From Mycolicibacter minnesotensis (GTDB lineage Bacteria > Actinomycetota > Actinomycetes > Mycobacteriales > Mycobacteriaceae): 64,000 nucleotides of DNA. A model generated the notes under the pieces. That model was not told where the DNA came from. It saw only the letters and a list, made by a program, of their open reading frames with translations, and ran no database searches. Made by a program: the position numbers and the translations under genes. Location: assembly GCF_010731755.1 (NCBI RefSeq), contig NZ_AP022589.1, forward strand, positions 1,860,001 through 1,924,000, written 5' to 3'. Shown one piece after another: positions 42,781 to 50,927 of this stretch (its first letter is position 1; each line of letters opens with the position of its first letter).

Positions 42781-42798
42781 TAACGCAAGTGTTAGTCA
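42781..42798. promoter_or_regulatory. Operator-like site 2 of the SDR/HxlR pair
   Basis: On the minus strand this again reads TGACTAAC, five bases, CGTTA, the same half-sites and spacing as site 1. It lies 16 bases before the regulator start. Confidence 0.65.
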
Positions 42799-42813
42799 CG
42801 TAAGCTGGACCAC

Positions 42814-43299
42814 ATGGAGTTCGAACCCCGGTTGCGCGACAGAACGCGCTGGTCCACCGGCGATGCGTGTTCGGTGGCCCGGCTGCTCGATGTCTTGAGC
42901 ACCAAGACGGCCTTTCTCGTTGTGCGCGAATGCTTTTACGGAACCAGCCGCTTCGAGGACTTCATGGCGCGCATCGGGGCCTCGGCGCCCGCGGTGTCGC
43001 GGGCGCTCAAGCAGCTTGAGGCCGCCGGAATCGTCACGCGGGTCCCCTACCAGGAGGCCGGACAGCGGGCTCGAGACGAATATCGATTGACGCCCGCCGG
43101 CGAGGACTTGTTACCCGTGCTGCTGGCTTTGACCCAGTGGGGCGACAAGTACCTGCAGGACGGAAAGCCGCCGCTGAGCTTCGTCGACGCGGCCACCCAG
43201 CGCCGGCTCGGGGTCCGGGTCACCGACGAGCTGGACGCCCCAGAGCCCGACCCCGACAACATCGAGATCCACTGGAACGCGCCGCGCCGCTCGGGCTGA
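42814..43299 (+). CDS. HxlR-family transcriptional regulator
   Basis: A 161-residue regulator with the HxlR winged helix: CSVARLLDVLSTKTAFLVVRECFYGTSRFEDF and ASAPAVSRALKQLEAAGIVTRVPYQEAG, then EYRLTPAGEDLLPVL. The N-terminal Cys is at about residue 19, where some HxlR proteins have a redox-active cysteine. Two repeated palindromic sites in the upstream gap suggest that it represses both itself and the divergent SDR-tautomerase genes. Confidence 0.88.
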   Translation: MEFEPRLRDRTRWSTGDACSVARLLDVLSTKTAFLVVRECFYGTSRFEDFMARIGASAPAVSRALKQLEAAGIVTRVPYQEAGQRARDEYRLTPAGEDLLPVLLALTQWGDKYLQDGKPPLSFVDAATQRRLGVRVTDELDAPEPDPDNIEIHWNAPRRSG

Positions 43300-43305
43300 G
43301 GGCGC

Positions 43306-43914
43306 TCAGGGCGCCTGCCGCAATCCGGGCAGCACGTAGCGGCGCAGATGCGTCCGCACGGCCGCCGGATCATCGGGGTCCATGTGATTGCCCGGGACGC
43401 TGCCCAGGCTGATCATCACCCGTGCGATCCACTCGCTGGCCTCGGGCAGGTCGGTGTCGGGGTGGATGTCGCCGGCCTCCGCGGCGGCAGCGACGAACGG
43501 ATGCCAGAAGGCCGCGAGGTCGGGTACCAGGCCGCGGACCCCGGCCCCGGCGCAGGCGGTGAACTCCTCGGGTTCGGCAAGGCGCAGCCGCATCAATAGG
43601 GTGCCGGGATCGTCATAGGCGCGGCGGCCTATCTGCACCCCGGCCACCAGCTGCTCCTCGAAGCCGGTGAGCGTGGCCAGCTCGGCGCCCGCCTGAGCCC
43701 AGCTGGTCTCGATGAGCCGCATCAGCGCGGCGCCCACCAGCGTCGGCTTGTCGGGGAAGTTTCGGTACAGCCACGCCCGCGACACCCCCGCAGCCTGGGC
43801 GACGTCGATCATTGTTGTGGCCCGAATCCCCTTGTCGGCCAAGAGTTTCTCGGTGGCATCGAGGAGCCGGTCGGTGGTCGATGCGGACGCGGGCGACGTT
43901 GACGCGACGTTCAT
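43306..43914 (-). CDS. TetR-family transcriptional regulator
   Basis: A 202-residue regulator from the ATG at 43914, placed by an AGGAGG site. The helix-turn-helix is at about 14-60 (TEKLLADKGIRATTMIDVAQAAGVSRAWLYRNFPDK). The C-terminal ligand domain is unlike known relatives that I can recall. It is divergent from a FadD17-like ligase gene and probably controls the four-gene operon that follows. A frame extending to 45540 runs antisense through the ligase and was rejected. Confidence 0.9.
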   Translation of the reverse strand: MNVASTSPASASTTDRLLDATEKLLADKGIRATTMIDVAQAAGVSRAWLYRNFPDKPTLVGAALMRLIETSWAQAGAELATLTGFEEQLVAGVQIGRRAYDDPGTLLMRLRLAEPEEFTACAGAGVRGLVPDLAAFWHPFVAAAAEAGDIHPDTDLPEASEWIARVMISLGSVPGNHMDPDDPAAVRTHLRRYVLPGLRQAP

Positions 43915-43946
43915 GGCCCACCTCCTGGGCGGTAAGCGTAACAACA

Positions 43947-43979
43947 CAGTAGACACATTCACCGATCTGTGTACTATTG
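43947..43979. promoter_or_regulatory. Candidate TetR operator in the divergent gap
   Basis: CAGTAGACACA and TGTGTACTATTG face each other with one base of bulge. The site stands midway between the TetR and ligase starts, where a repressor could block both promoters. Confidence 0.35.
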
Positions 43980-44016
43980 CGTCGCGTCGTGTAGACCCAC
44001 GGGGCAGGAGGTCGCG

Positions 44017-45624
44017 GTGGCCGAGACGATGCAGCAGCTGCTCGCCGAACGCGCCGACCATCCGGGCCTGGCCGTGCTCTACAACCACCCCGACGGTCAC
44101 CAGATCCGCTGGACCTGGCGGCAGTACCTCGATCGCGCCTCCCGACACGGTGCGGCACTGATCGCCCGCGCCGATTCCGGCCGGCCGCTGCACGTCGGCG
44201 CGCTGCTGGGCAACACCCCCGCGATGCTCACCGCGATCGCCGCCGCCGGTCTGGGCGGCTACGTCCTGTGCGGGGTCAACGACACTCGGCGCGGCTCCGC
44301 GCTCGCCGGTGACCTGCGCACCGCAGACGTGCAGATCCTGCTCGTGGATGCCGCACACCGGGCCCTGCTGCAGGGCCTCGAACTTCCCGAAATCACCGTC
44401 ATCGACGTCGATGACCCGTCCTGGGCGGCGGAGTGCGCCGACGCCGGGGAACTCCAGCCGCACCGCCGCGTCGCGCCGCTGGACCCGTTCATGCTGATCT
44501 TCACCTCCGGTACCAGTGGCGACCCGAAAGCGGTTCTGGTCAGCCACTTCATGGTGTTGGTGGCGGGCATGAATCTCACCGAGCGATTCGGCCTGGGCGC
44601 TGACGACGTCGTCTATCTGTCCATGCCGCTGTTTCACTCCAACGCGATCGCCGCCGGATTCGGCCCCGCGGTGGCCGCCGGCGCGGCCATGGCCCCGGCG
44701 AAGTTCTCGGCTTCGGGGTTCCTGGCCGACATCCGCGCCTACGGTGGCACCTATATGAACTACGTCGGTAAGCCGTTCGCCTACCTGCTCGCCCATCCCG
44801 AGCAGCCCGATGACGCCGACAATTCCCTGCGGGTGGCCTTCGGCAACGAGGCCTCCGAGCGCGACATCGGTGAGTTCGCCCGCCGGTTCGGTGTGCACGT
44901 GGTGGATGCTTTCGGCTCCACCGAGAACGCCGTGACCATCACCCGTGATGAAGGCACCCCGCCCGGGTCGGTGGGCCGTGGCTTCCCCGGCGTCGCCATC
45001 TACAACAGCGACACGAAAACCCCCTGCCCGCCCGCGGCTTTCGACGAACATGGGCTGCTGATCAACGCCGACGAGGCTATCGGCGAGTTGGTCAACACCG
45101 CCGGATCCGGCTTCTTCTCGGGCTACTACAACAACGCCCACGCCACCGCCGAGCGCATGCGTGACGGCATGTACTGGTCGGGCGACTTGGCCTACGCCGA
45201 CGCCGACGGCTGGATCTACCTGGCCGGGCGTACCGCCGACTGGATGCGGGTGGACGGAGAGAACCTGGCGGCTGCGCCGGTTGAGCGGATCCTGATGCGC
45301 CATCCCGATATCAACCAGGCTGCGGTGTATGCGGTGCCCGACGCGGGCCGCGTCGGTGATCAGGTGATGGCCGCGCTGGTGCTGCGTGACGACGCCCAAC
45401 TGACCGAAGCCCACTTCGCCGAATTCCTTGCCGCCCAAGAAGACCTCTCCCCCAAGGCCTGGCCCCGCTATGTCCGGCTGACCGCTCAACTGCCCGCGAC
45501 CGCCACCAACAAGGTGCTCAAGCGGGTGCTGGCGGCCCACGGCACCGACGTCGGAGCAGACGCCCTGTGGGTGCGTCCCGACCGGGAGCGCAGCTACCGA
45601 ACCACCACCACAACGGGAGTGTGA
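44017..45624 (+). CDS. Acyl-CoA synthetase, FadD17-like
   Basis: A 535-residue ANL-family ligase that activates a carboxylic acid to its CoA thioester. The GTG at 44017 follows CAGGAGG. Motifs are the P-loop FTSGTSGDPKAV, DAFGSTENAVTI (A5), YWSGDLAYADADGW, and RTADWMRVDGENLAAAPVE (A8). It resembles M. tuberculosis FadD17, which lies in a steroid-related region there. It is the first gene of an operon with an SDR, an alcohol dehydrogenase and a DapB-like reductase, so a catabolic route for a ring- or side-chain acid is plausible. Confidence 0.87.
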   Translation: MAETMQQLLAERADHPGLAVLYNHPDGHQIRWTWRQYLDRASRHGAALIARADSGRPLHVGALLGNTPAMLTAIAAAGLGGYVLCGVNDTRRGSALAGDLRTADVQILLVDAAHRALLQGLELPEITVIDVDDPSWAAECADAGELQPHRRVAPLDPFMLIFTSGTSGDPKAVLVSHFMVLVAGMNLTERFGLGADDVVYLSMPLFHSNAIAAGFGPAVAAGAAMAPAKFSASGFLADIRAYGGTYMNYVGKPFAYLLAHPEQPDDADNSLRVAFGNEASERDIGEFARRFGVHVVDAFGSTENAVTITRDEGTPPGSVGRGFPGVAIYNSDTKTPCPPAAFDEHGLLINADEAIGELVNTAGSGFFSGYYNNAHATAERMRDGMYWSGDLAYADADGWIYLAGRTADWMRVDGENLAAAPVERILMRHPDINQAAVYAVPDAGRVGDQVMAALVLRDDAQLTEAHFAEFLAAQEDLSPKAWPRYVRLTAQLPATATNKVLKRVLAAHGTDVGADALWVRPDRERSYRTTTTTGV

Positions 45625-45626
45625 CC

Positions 45627-46412
45627 ATGCCAGCCCCCAAGCCCGTGTCCTTGATCGTCGGCGGTGCGTCCGGGATCGGCTTGGCCACCGCGCAGGCCCT
45701 GGTCGCGCGGGGGGATCACGTGGTGATCGCCGACGTCAACGAAGAGGCCGCACGGGCGCGGGCTGCAGAGATCGGTGACGCGGCCAGCGCCGTGGCCGCA
45801 GACGTGACCGACGAGGCCAGCGTCGCAGCGGCTTTCGCGGCCGCCCGCGAACGTGGGCCGGTACGGACCGCGGTCAGCTGCGCCGGCCTGTCGATCATCG
45901 GCCCCATTGCCGACATCGAACTGTCCGGCTGGCAGACCACCCTCGACGTCTGCCTCACCGGCACCATGCTGGTGATCAAACATGCGGCCCGCACCCTCGA
46001 AGACGGCGGCAGCGTGGTGGCGATCTCCTCCCTCAACGGGCGCCAGCCCGGCACCACGATGGCCGCATACTGCAGCGCCAAAGCCGGGGTGCTGATGCTG
46101 GTCCAGGTGGCCGCCCTGGAACTGGGGCCCCGCGGCATCCGGGTCAACGCCGTCTCCCCCGGCCTGGTGGACACTCCCCTGGTCGCGGGCCTGGCCATGG
46201 TGCCGGGCCTCACCGACGAGTACCTCGAAAACACCCCACTGGGACGCTCGGGGGTCCCCGACGACATCGCCGCGACGGTGGAGTTTCTGACCTCCGAACG
46301 CGCCAGCTGGATCACGGGAGCGGCATTCGACGTCAACGGCGGCGCGCACCTGAAGAGGTACCCCGACGTGCTCGGCAAAGTACAGGCGCTCGCTGAGGGA
46401 TCTGGAGGATAG
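45627..46412 (+). CDS. Short-chain dehydrogenase/reductase (FabG-like)
   Basis: A 261-residue SDR with GGASGIGLATAQ, an acidic Asp at the end of strand 2 (VIADVNEE), which favours NAD(H), catalytic Ser in ISSLNG, YCSAKAG, and PGLVDTPLV. The start is three bases after the ligase stop, so the genes are coupled. It probably oxidises a hydroxyl on the CoA ester made by the upstream ligase. Confidence 0.87.
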   Translation: MPAPKPVSLIVGGASGIGLATAQALVARGDHVVIADVNEEAARARAAEIGDAASAVAADVTDEASVAAAFAAARERGPVRTAVSCAGLSIIGPIADIELSGWQTTLDVCLTGTMLVIKHAARTLEDGGSVVAISSLNGRQPGTTMAAYCSAKAGVLMLVQVAALELGPRGIRVNAVSPGLVDTPLVAGLAMVPGLTDEYLENTPLGRSGVPDDIAATVEFLTSERASWITGAAFDVNGGAHLKRYPDVLGKVQALAEGSGG

Positions 46413-46415
46413 GCA

Positions 46416-47441
46416 ATGCGCAGTGTGGTGATCGATGGACCCGGCTCGGTCCGGGTCGACACCCGCCCCGACCCGCAGCTGCCCGGTGCCGACGGCGCCG
46501 TCGTGGAGGTGACCGCGTCCGCGATCTGCGGCTCCGACCTGCACTTCTATGAAGGCGAATACCCGATCTTCGACCCGGTGGCGCTGGGTCATGAAGCGAT
46601 CGGCACCGTCGTCGAGGTCGGCTCCGAGGTCCGTTCGGTGCGCGTCGGCGACCGAGTCATGGTGTCCTCGGTCGCGGGTTGCGGGCACTGCGCAGGGTGC
46701 GGCACCCTCGACCCCATCCGGTGCCATTCCGGCCCACAGATCTTCGGATCGGGCCTGCTGGGTGGTGCGCAATCAGAGCTGCTCGCCGTGCCGGGCGCCG
46801 ACTTCCAGCTGGCGCGTATCCCCGAGGGCATCCTGGACGCCGAAGCCCTGCTGCTCACCGACAATCTCGCCACCGGCTGGGCGGCGGCGCTGCGTGCCGA
46901 TATCCCCGTCGGCGGCACGGTAGCGGTGATCGGGTTGGGCGCGGTGGGACTATGCGCGGCGCGCAGCGCCCTATTCCTGGGTGCCGCAACCGTTCTGGGT
47001 ATCGATCCGGTACGCCAGCGCCGGGACCGGGCCGCCCTGATGGGCGTGACTCCGGCCACGCCGCCCACCACCGCGGCGGCCATGGAACTGAGCGACGGGG
47101 TGGGCGTGGACGCGGTGATCGACGCCGTGGGCTCCGACACCACGATGTCTGACGCGCTGACCGCGGTGCGCGCCGGTGGCACGGTGTCGGTGGTGGGCGT
47201 CCATGACCTCCAGCCCTTCCCGTTTCCGGCACTGCCGGCCCTGCTGCGCAGCGTCACCCTGCGGATGACCACCGCACCGGTGCAGCAGACCTGGCCGACG
47301 CTGGTTCCGCTGTTGCAGTCCGGGCGACTGTCGGTGGACGGGATCTTCACCACCGAGATGGCGCTGGACGACGCGCCCGCGGCCTACCGTGCGGTGGCCG
47401 CGCGCTCCGGTGACGTGGTGAAGGTCTTGCTCACCCCCTGA
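46416..47441 (+). CDS. Zinc-dependent alcohol dehydrogenase
   Basis: A 341-residue medium-chain dehydrogenase. Catalytic zinc ligands are Cys in AICGSDLHFYEGEYPI and His-Glu in ALGHEAIGTVVEVG. The structural zinc loop CGHCAGCGTLDPIRC is complete. The NAD-binding turn is GLGAVGLCAARSA. It is three bases after the SDR gene. The substrate is unknown and presumably belongs to the same pathway. Confidence 0.9.
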   Translation: MRSVVIDGPGSVRVDTRPDPQLPGADGAVVEVTASAICGSDLHFYEGEYPIFDPVALGHEAIGTVVEVGSEVRSVRVGDRVMVSSVAGCGHCAGCGTLDPIRCHSGPQIFGSGLLGGAQSELLAVPGADFQLARIPEGILDAEALLLTDNLATGWAAALRADIPVGGTVAVIGLGAVGLCAARSALFLGAATVLGIDPVRQRRDRAALMGVTPATPPTTAAAMELSDGVGVDAVIDAVGSDTTMSDALTAVRAGGTVSVVGVHDLQPFPFPALPALLRSVTLRMTTAPVQQTWPTLVPLLQSGRLSVDGIFTTEMALDDAPAAYRAVAARSGDVVKVLLTP

Positions 47442-47476
47442 TCTTCGAGGCGCGTCGAACAACGAAAGGACCGGAG

Positions 47477-48547
47477 TTGACGAAGCGAATTGTGGTATGG
47501 GGCACCGGATTTGTCGGCAAGCTCGTCATACCCGAGATCGTCAAACATCCGCTGTTCGAGCTGGTGGGTGTGGGCGTCAGCGACCCGGACAAGGTGGGCC
47601 GCGACGCCGGCGAGATCTGCGGAATCGCCCCGGTGGGCATCACCGCCACCGACGACGTCGACGCCCTGATCGCGCTGGCCCCCGACGCCTTGGTGCACTA
47701 CGGCCCCACCGCCGCGCACGCCGCCGACAACATCGCGCTGATCTCACGCTTCCTGCGGGCCGGCATCGACGTCTGCTCCACCGCGATGACGCCATGGGTG
47801 TGGCCTGACCTCAAGCTCAATCCGCCCGATCTGCTGACGCCCATCACCCAGGCCTGCCAGGACGGCGGAGCATCGTGCTTCACCACGGGAATCGATCCCG
47901 GCTTCGCCAACGACCTGTTCCCCATGACCCTGATGGGCGTGTGCGCCGAGGTGCGCAAGGTGCGCGCCTCGGAGTTGTTGGACTACACCAATTACACCGG
48001 TGACTACGAGAACGAGATGGGAATCGGCCGCGACCCCGACTTCCAGCCGGTGCTCAAGATCCCCGAGGTGCTGATCTTCGCCTGGGGTGGCACGGTGCCG
48101 ATGATCGCGCATGCCGCCGGGATCGAATTGGACGAGATCACCACCACCTGGGACACCTGGGTGACCCCGAACGACCGCAGCACCGCCAAGGGGGTGATCG
48201 CCGCGGGGCAGGTCGCGGCGGTGCGGTTCACCATCAACGGTGTTTATCGGGGTGAAACCCGCATCCAGCTCGAGCATGTGAACCGGATCGGCAAAGACGC
48301 CGCGCCGGATTGGCCCGCGGGCACGCGCGACGACGTCTACCGGGTGGACATCGAGGGCACCCCCAGCATTTCGCAGGAGACCGCGTTCCACTTCACCGAC
48401 GGCTCGGGACGTGACGCCGCGACGGCGGGCTGCCTGGCCACCGGTATGCGGGCGCTCAACGCGGTGCCGGCGGTCAATGACCTTGCGCCGGGCTGGGTTA
48501 CGGCCCTGGACCTCCCGCTGATCCCGGGCGCCGGCACTATTCGCTAG
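47477..48547 (+). CDS. DapB-like NAD(P)H-dependent oxidoreductase
   Basis: A 356-residue protein with a TTG start after GAAAGGA. The N-terminal Rossmann motif VVWGTGFVGKLVIPEI is followed by GVSDPDKVGRDAGEICG, as in dihydrodipicolinate reductase-like enzymes, and the C-terminal part resembles amine dehydrogenase-type relatives. M. tuberculosis has several such paralogues near lipid and steroid genes. It is the last gene of the TetR-controlled operon. The reaction is not known. Confidence 0.82.
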   Translation: MTKRIVVWGTGFVGKLVIPEIVKHPLFELVGVGVSDPDKVGRDAGEICGIAPVGITATDDVDALIALAPDALVHYGPTAAHAADNIALISRFLRAGIDVCSTAMTPWVWPDLKLNPPDLLTPITQACQDGGASCFTTGIDPGFANDLFPMTLMGVCAEVRKVRASELLDYTNYTGDYENEMGIGRDPDFQPVLKIPEVLIFAWGGTVPMIAHAAGIELDEITTTWDTWVTPNDRSTAKGVIAAGQVAAVRFTINGVYRGETRIQLEHVNRIGKDAAPDWPAGTRDDVYRVDIEGTPSISQETAFHFTDGSGRDAATAGCLATGMRALNAVPAVNDLAPGWVTALDLPLIPGAGTIR

Positions 48548-48555
48548 GCGCCGGG

Positions 48556-49533
48556 TTACCCGGTGCTGGGCCGGCGCGGACGCAGTCGTAGCGGGGGCAT
48601 GGTGGGGGCCGGCAGGCGATCCAGTCGGCCCCGATAGCCCTCGACGTGGCCGAAGCGCGGGTCGCCTTCTTGCCATCGGTGGCGGAACTCGACGATCTCC
48701 TCATGGCTGCGGCCGATGAAGTTCCACCACAGCACCAGCTCCTCGCGAAACGGTTCACCGCCCAGCACCAGGATCCGGGCGGGGGAGTCGCCGGTGTTGC
48801 GCAGCGCAAGGACGCGGTGGCCGGGTCCTTGGTAGCCCAGCTCGCCCACCCCCAGGCGTGCACCACCCAGCAGCACCGGTCCCTGGTCGCACAGCACACC
48901 GTGCTCGAATGCCGGGTCGACGTCCAGGTCCAGGGTGGTGCGCGGTTCCAGGTCGAGTTGGGCGCCCAGCAGGGGAGTGAATGACGCGACGGGGGAGCGG
49001 TAGCCGGCCAGCTCACCAAGAAACACCAAGGCCGAGGCGCCGGGCAGCGAAACCGGCTCGGGAACAAAATGATTGAAGGCGCGCCCGGTGTTGCGCGCGG
49101 TATCAGGCAAGGCCACCCACAGCTGCACGCCGTGCAGCACCGGTGCCGACACCGGGTCGACAGAGACCTCGGAGTGGCAGATGCCGGCGCCGGCGGTCAT
49201 CAGGTTCAACTCTCCGGGGCGCACCAGGGCGTGCACACCACCGCTGTCCCGGTGCTCGATCAACCCGCTGAACAGCCAGCTCGCCGTCTGCAGCCCGGTG
49301 TGCGGGTGCGGGGGTACGTCCATGCCGCCACCGACGGTCACGTGGTGCGGGCCGTAGTGGTCAAGGAAGCACCAGGCACCGATGAGCGAGCGCTCCCGCT
49401 GGGGCAGGGTTCGGCGCACGTGGAGGGCGCGGCCTCCGCCGAGTGGAACATCGCGGGCCTGCAGCACCTCGATGTGATCTGCTGGCGTTGCCGCACAGGC
49501 GAACTCATTCGAGGTGGCTTCCAGATTGCTCAA
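48556..49533 (-). CDS. Pirin-family cupin protein
   Basis: A 325-residue bicupin. The N-terminal pirin metal site is visible: His pairs in PHHVTVGGGMDVPPHPHTGLQT and His-Ser-Glu in GAGICHSEVS. A C-terminal pirin domain follows (about 185-300). Pirins bind iron, and some are quercetinases or transcription cofactors. It is convergent with the DapB-like gene (eight bases between stops). Confidence 0.9.
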   Translation of the reverse strand: MSNLEATSNEFACAATPADHIEVLQARDVPLGGGRALHVRRTLPQRERSLIGAWCFLDHYGPHHVTVGGGMDVPPHPHTGLQTASWLFSGLIEHRDSGGVHALVRPGELNLMTAGAGICHSEVSVDPVSAPVLHGVQLWVALPDTARNTGRAFNHFVPEPVSLPGASALVFLGELAGYRSPVASFTPLLGAQLDLEPRTTLDLDVDPAFEHGVLCDQGPVLLGGARLGVGELGYQGPGHRVLALRNTGDSPARILVLGGEPFREELVLWWNFIGRSHEEIVEFRHRWQEGDPRFGHVEGYRGRLDRLPAPTMPPLRLRPRRPSTG

Positions 49534-49593
49534 CTGTCCACCTCCGCACTGCGCGTCACGCCGCCGGCATGATCCTACCGACTCATGCCGTGG

Positions 49594-50010
49594 TCAGGCC
49601 GCTGAGCGGGGACCGAGAGTGCCGCCGGGCAGGTGAAAAATCGTCGCAGGCAATACCGGCGCCTGACTCTCATGGCTGGCCAGCAGCGCCTGATTGTCGG
49701 GTAGTTCGCGGGTGTTGATCTCGCCGCTGGCGATCGCCCGCAGCACCGCGTGGGCGCGGGCCAGCTCGGCGCGCTTGCGGTACTGACCGCCTGGCAGCTT
49801 CACGCCGGCCCACACGCCGTATTCCTCGCGGCATTCCACAGCCAGCGCCGCGCATCGGCGTTGCTGGGCGAGCGGGCAGCGGCGTAAGCACTGCAGCCGG
49901 GCCGCGGTGGCGGACTGTTCATAGGCCCGGGCCTTCGCGGCGCCGTCGGCCCCGTCGGCGTCGGGGTAGCCGAACCACAGCTCGGGGTTTGTGGTGCAGG
50001 GGGGTGCCAT
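49594..50010 (-). CDS. whiB5: WhiB5-like iron-sulfur transcription factor
   Basis: A 138-residue WhiB-family regulator; the ATG at 50010 has GGAGG eight bases upstream. Cluster ligands are Cys5 and three cysteines in QCLRRCPLAQQRRC, spaced C-x3-C-x7-C instead of the usual C-x2-C-x5-C. The turn motif is GVWAGVKLPGGQYRKR. Size, sequence and location beyond leuT and next to an XRE and a P60 gene match Rv0022c. In M. tuberculosis WhiB5 has been reported to affect sigM and ESX-2/ESX-4 genes (recalled, not checked). Here the ESX-2 locus lies within 6 kb. Confidence 0.88.
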   Translation of the reverse strand: MAPPCTTNPELWFGYPDADGADGAAKARAYEQSATAARLQCLRRCPLAQQRRCAALAVECREEYGVWAGVKLPGGQYRKRAELARAHAVLRAIASGEINTRELPDNQALLASHESQAPVLPATIFHLPGGTLGPRSAA

Positions 50011-50157
50011 GGGGAAGACCTCCTGTAGACGGACCAAGAACGTAGATAGAAACGTATACACACGACGGGGAGATCGCAACAGAAGGGCGATAAAAACATA
50101 TATGTAAGTCGAGCGGGGGTGGGCTGTGTACGATCCGTCCATGGCCGGGGCGCAACG
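50011..50157. promoter_or_regulatory. Divergent whiB5 / XRE-regulator promoter region
   Basis: This 147-base gap has AT-rich islands unusual for the region, including GTATAC at 50055-50060 and the perfect ten-base palindrome ACATATATGT at 50096-50105. Both genes encode DNA-binding proteins, so cross- or autoregulation is likely. No exact promoter is assigned. Confidence 0.4.
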
Positions 50158-50925
50158 ATGAGCCGCGAAGCGGCGGGCGCGGCCATCCGGGCACTCCGTG
50201 AGGCGCGCGACTGGTCGTTGGCGGACCTCGCGGCGGCCACCGGGATCAGCGTCATGGGTTTGAGCTACCTTGAGCGGGGCGCCCGCAAACCCCACAAAGG
50301 CACAGTTCAGAAGGTTGAAAATGGGCTCGGCCTGCCGCCCGGCACCTACTCCCGCCTGTTGGTGGCCGACGACGCCGAGGCCGAACTGGAGCAGTTGATC
50401 GCTGCGACCGGGCCTCGGGTCGTTGCCGCGCGCCCCGCCGGGGCAATCGTCGTGGAGCGCCACAGCGACACCCAAGTGCTTGAGGGATATGCGGAAGCGC
50501 AGCTCGACGCGCTGCGTTCGGTGATCGCTCGACTGCCGTCGGAAGCATCAGACGAATACGAAACGTATATTCTTTCCGTGATCGCGCAGTGCGTGAAGGC
50601 GGAGATGCTCGCGGCCAGCTCATGGCGCGTTGCCGTTAACGCAGGTGCTGACCACGCAGGACGGCTGATGGCCCACCTGCGGTCTCTGGAGGCCATCCGG
50701 GAGGACCTGTTGCAGCGGATGCCCGCGAGCCTCAGTGCCCGGTTCGACCAGGCATGCACACGCTCGTCGCTGCCTGAGCCGGTGATCGCGGCGTTGCTCG
50801 GCGTCAATGCCGAGGAGATGTGGGACATCCGCAACAGGGGTGTTGTTCCGCCGGGCGCGCTGGCGCAAGTACGCGCTTTCGCCGACGGGCCCCTCGGGAC
50901 AGCTGGTGGCGACGAAGGGGGATAG
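50158..50925 (+). CDS. XRE-family transcriptional regulator (Rv0023-like)
   Basis: A 255-residue protein from the ATG at 50158; Rv0023 has 256 residues. The N-terminal helix-turn-helix (about 5-60) is AAIRALREARDWSLADLAAATGISVMGLSYLERGARKPHKG. The remaining 190 residues are helical with no recognised domain. It is two bases upstream of the P60 peptidase gene, so it probably starts the operon and controls it. The start is uncertain by up to 13 codons. Confidence 0.85.
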   Translation: MSREAAGAAIRALREARDWSLADLAAATGISVMGLSYLERGARKPHKGTVQKVENGLGLPPGTYSRLLVADDAEAELEQLIAATGPRVVAARPAGAIVVERHSDTQVLEGYAEAQLDALRSVIARLPSEASDEYETYILSVIAQCVKAEMLAASSWRVAVNAGADHAGRLMAHLRSLEAIREDLLQRMPASLSARFDQACTRSSLPEPVIAALLGVNAEEMWDIRNRGVVPPGALAQVRAFADGPLGTAGGDEGG

Positions 50926-50927
50926 CG

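Noticed and set aside
43306..45540. 744-codon minus-strand frame
   Set aside because: Only its last 202 codons (TetR) are real; the rest is antisense to the CoA ligase. An AGGAGG site supports the short start at 43914.
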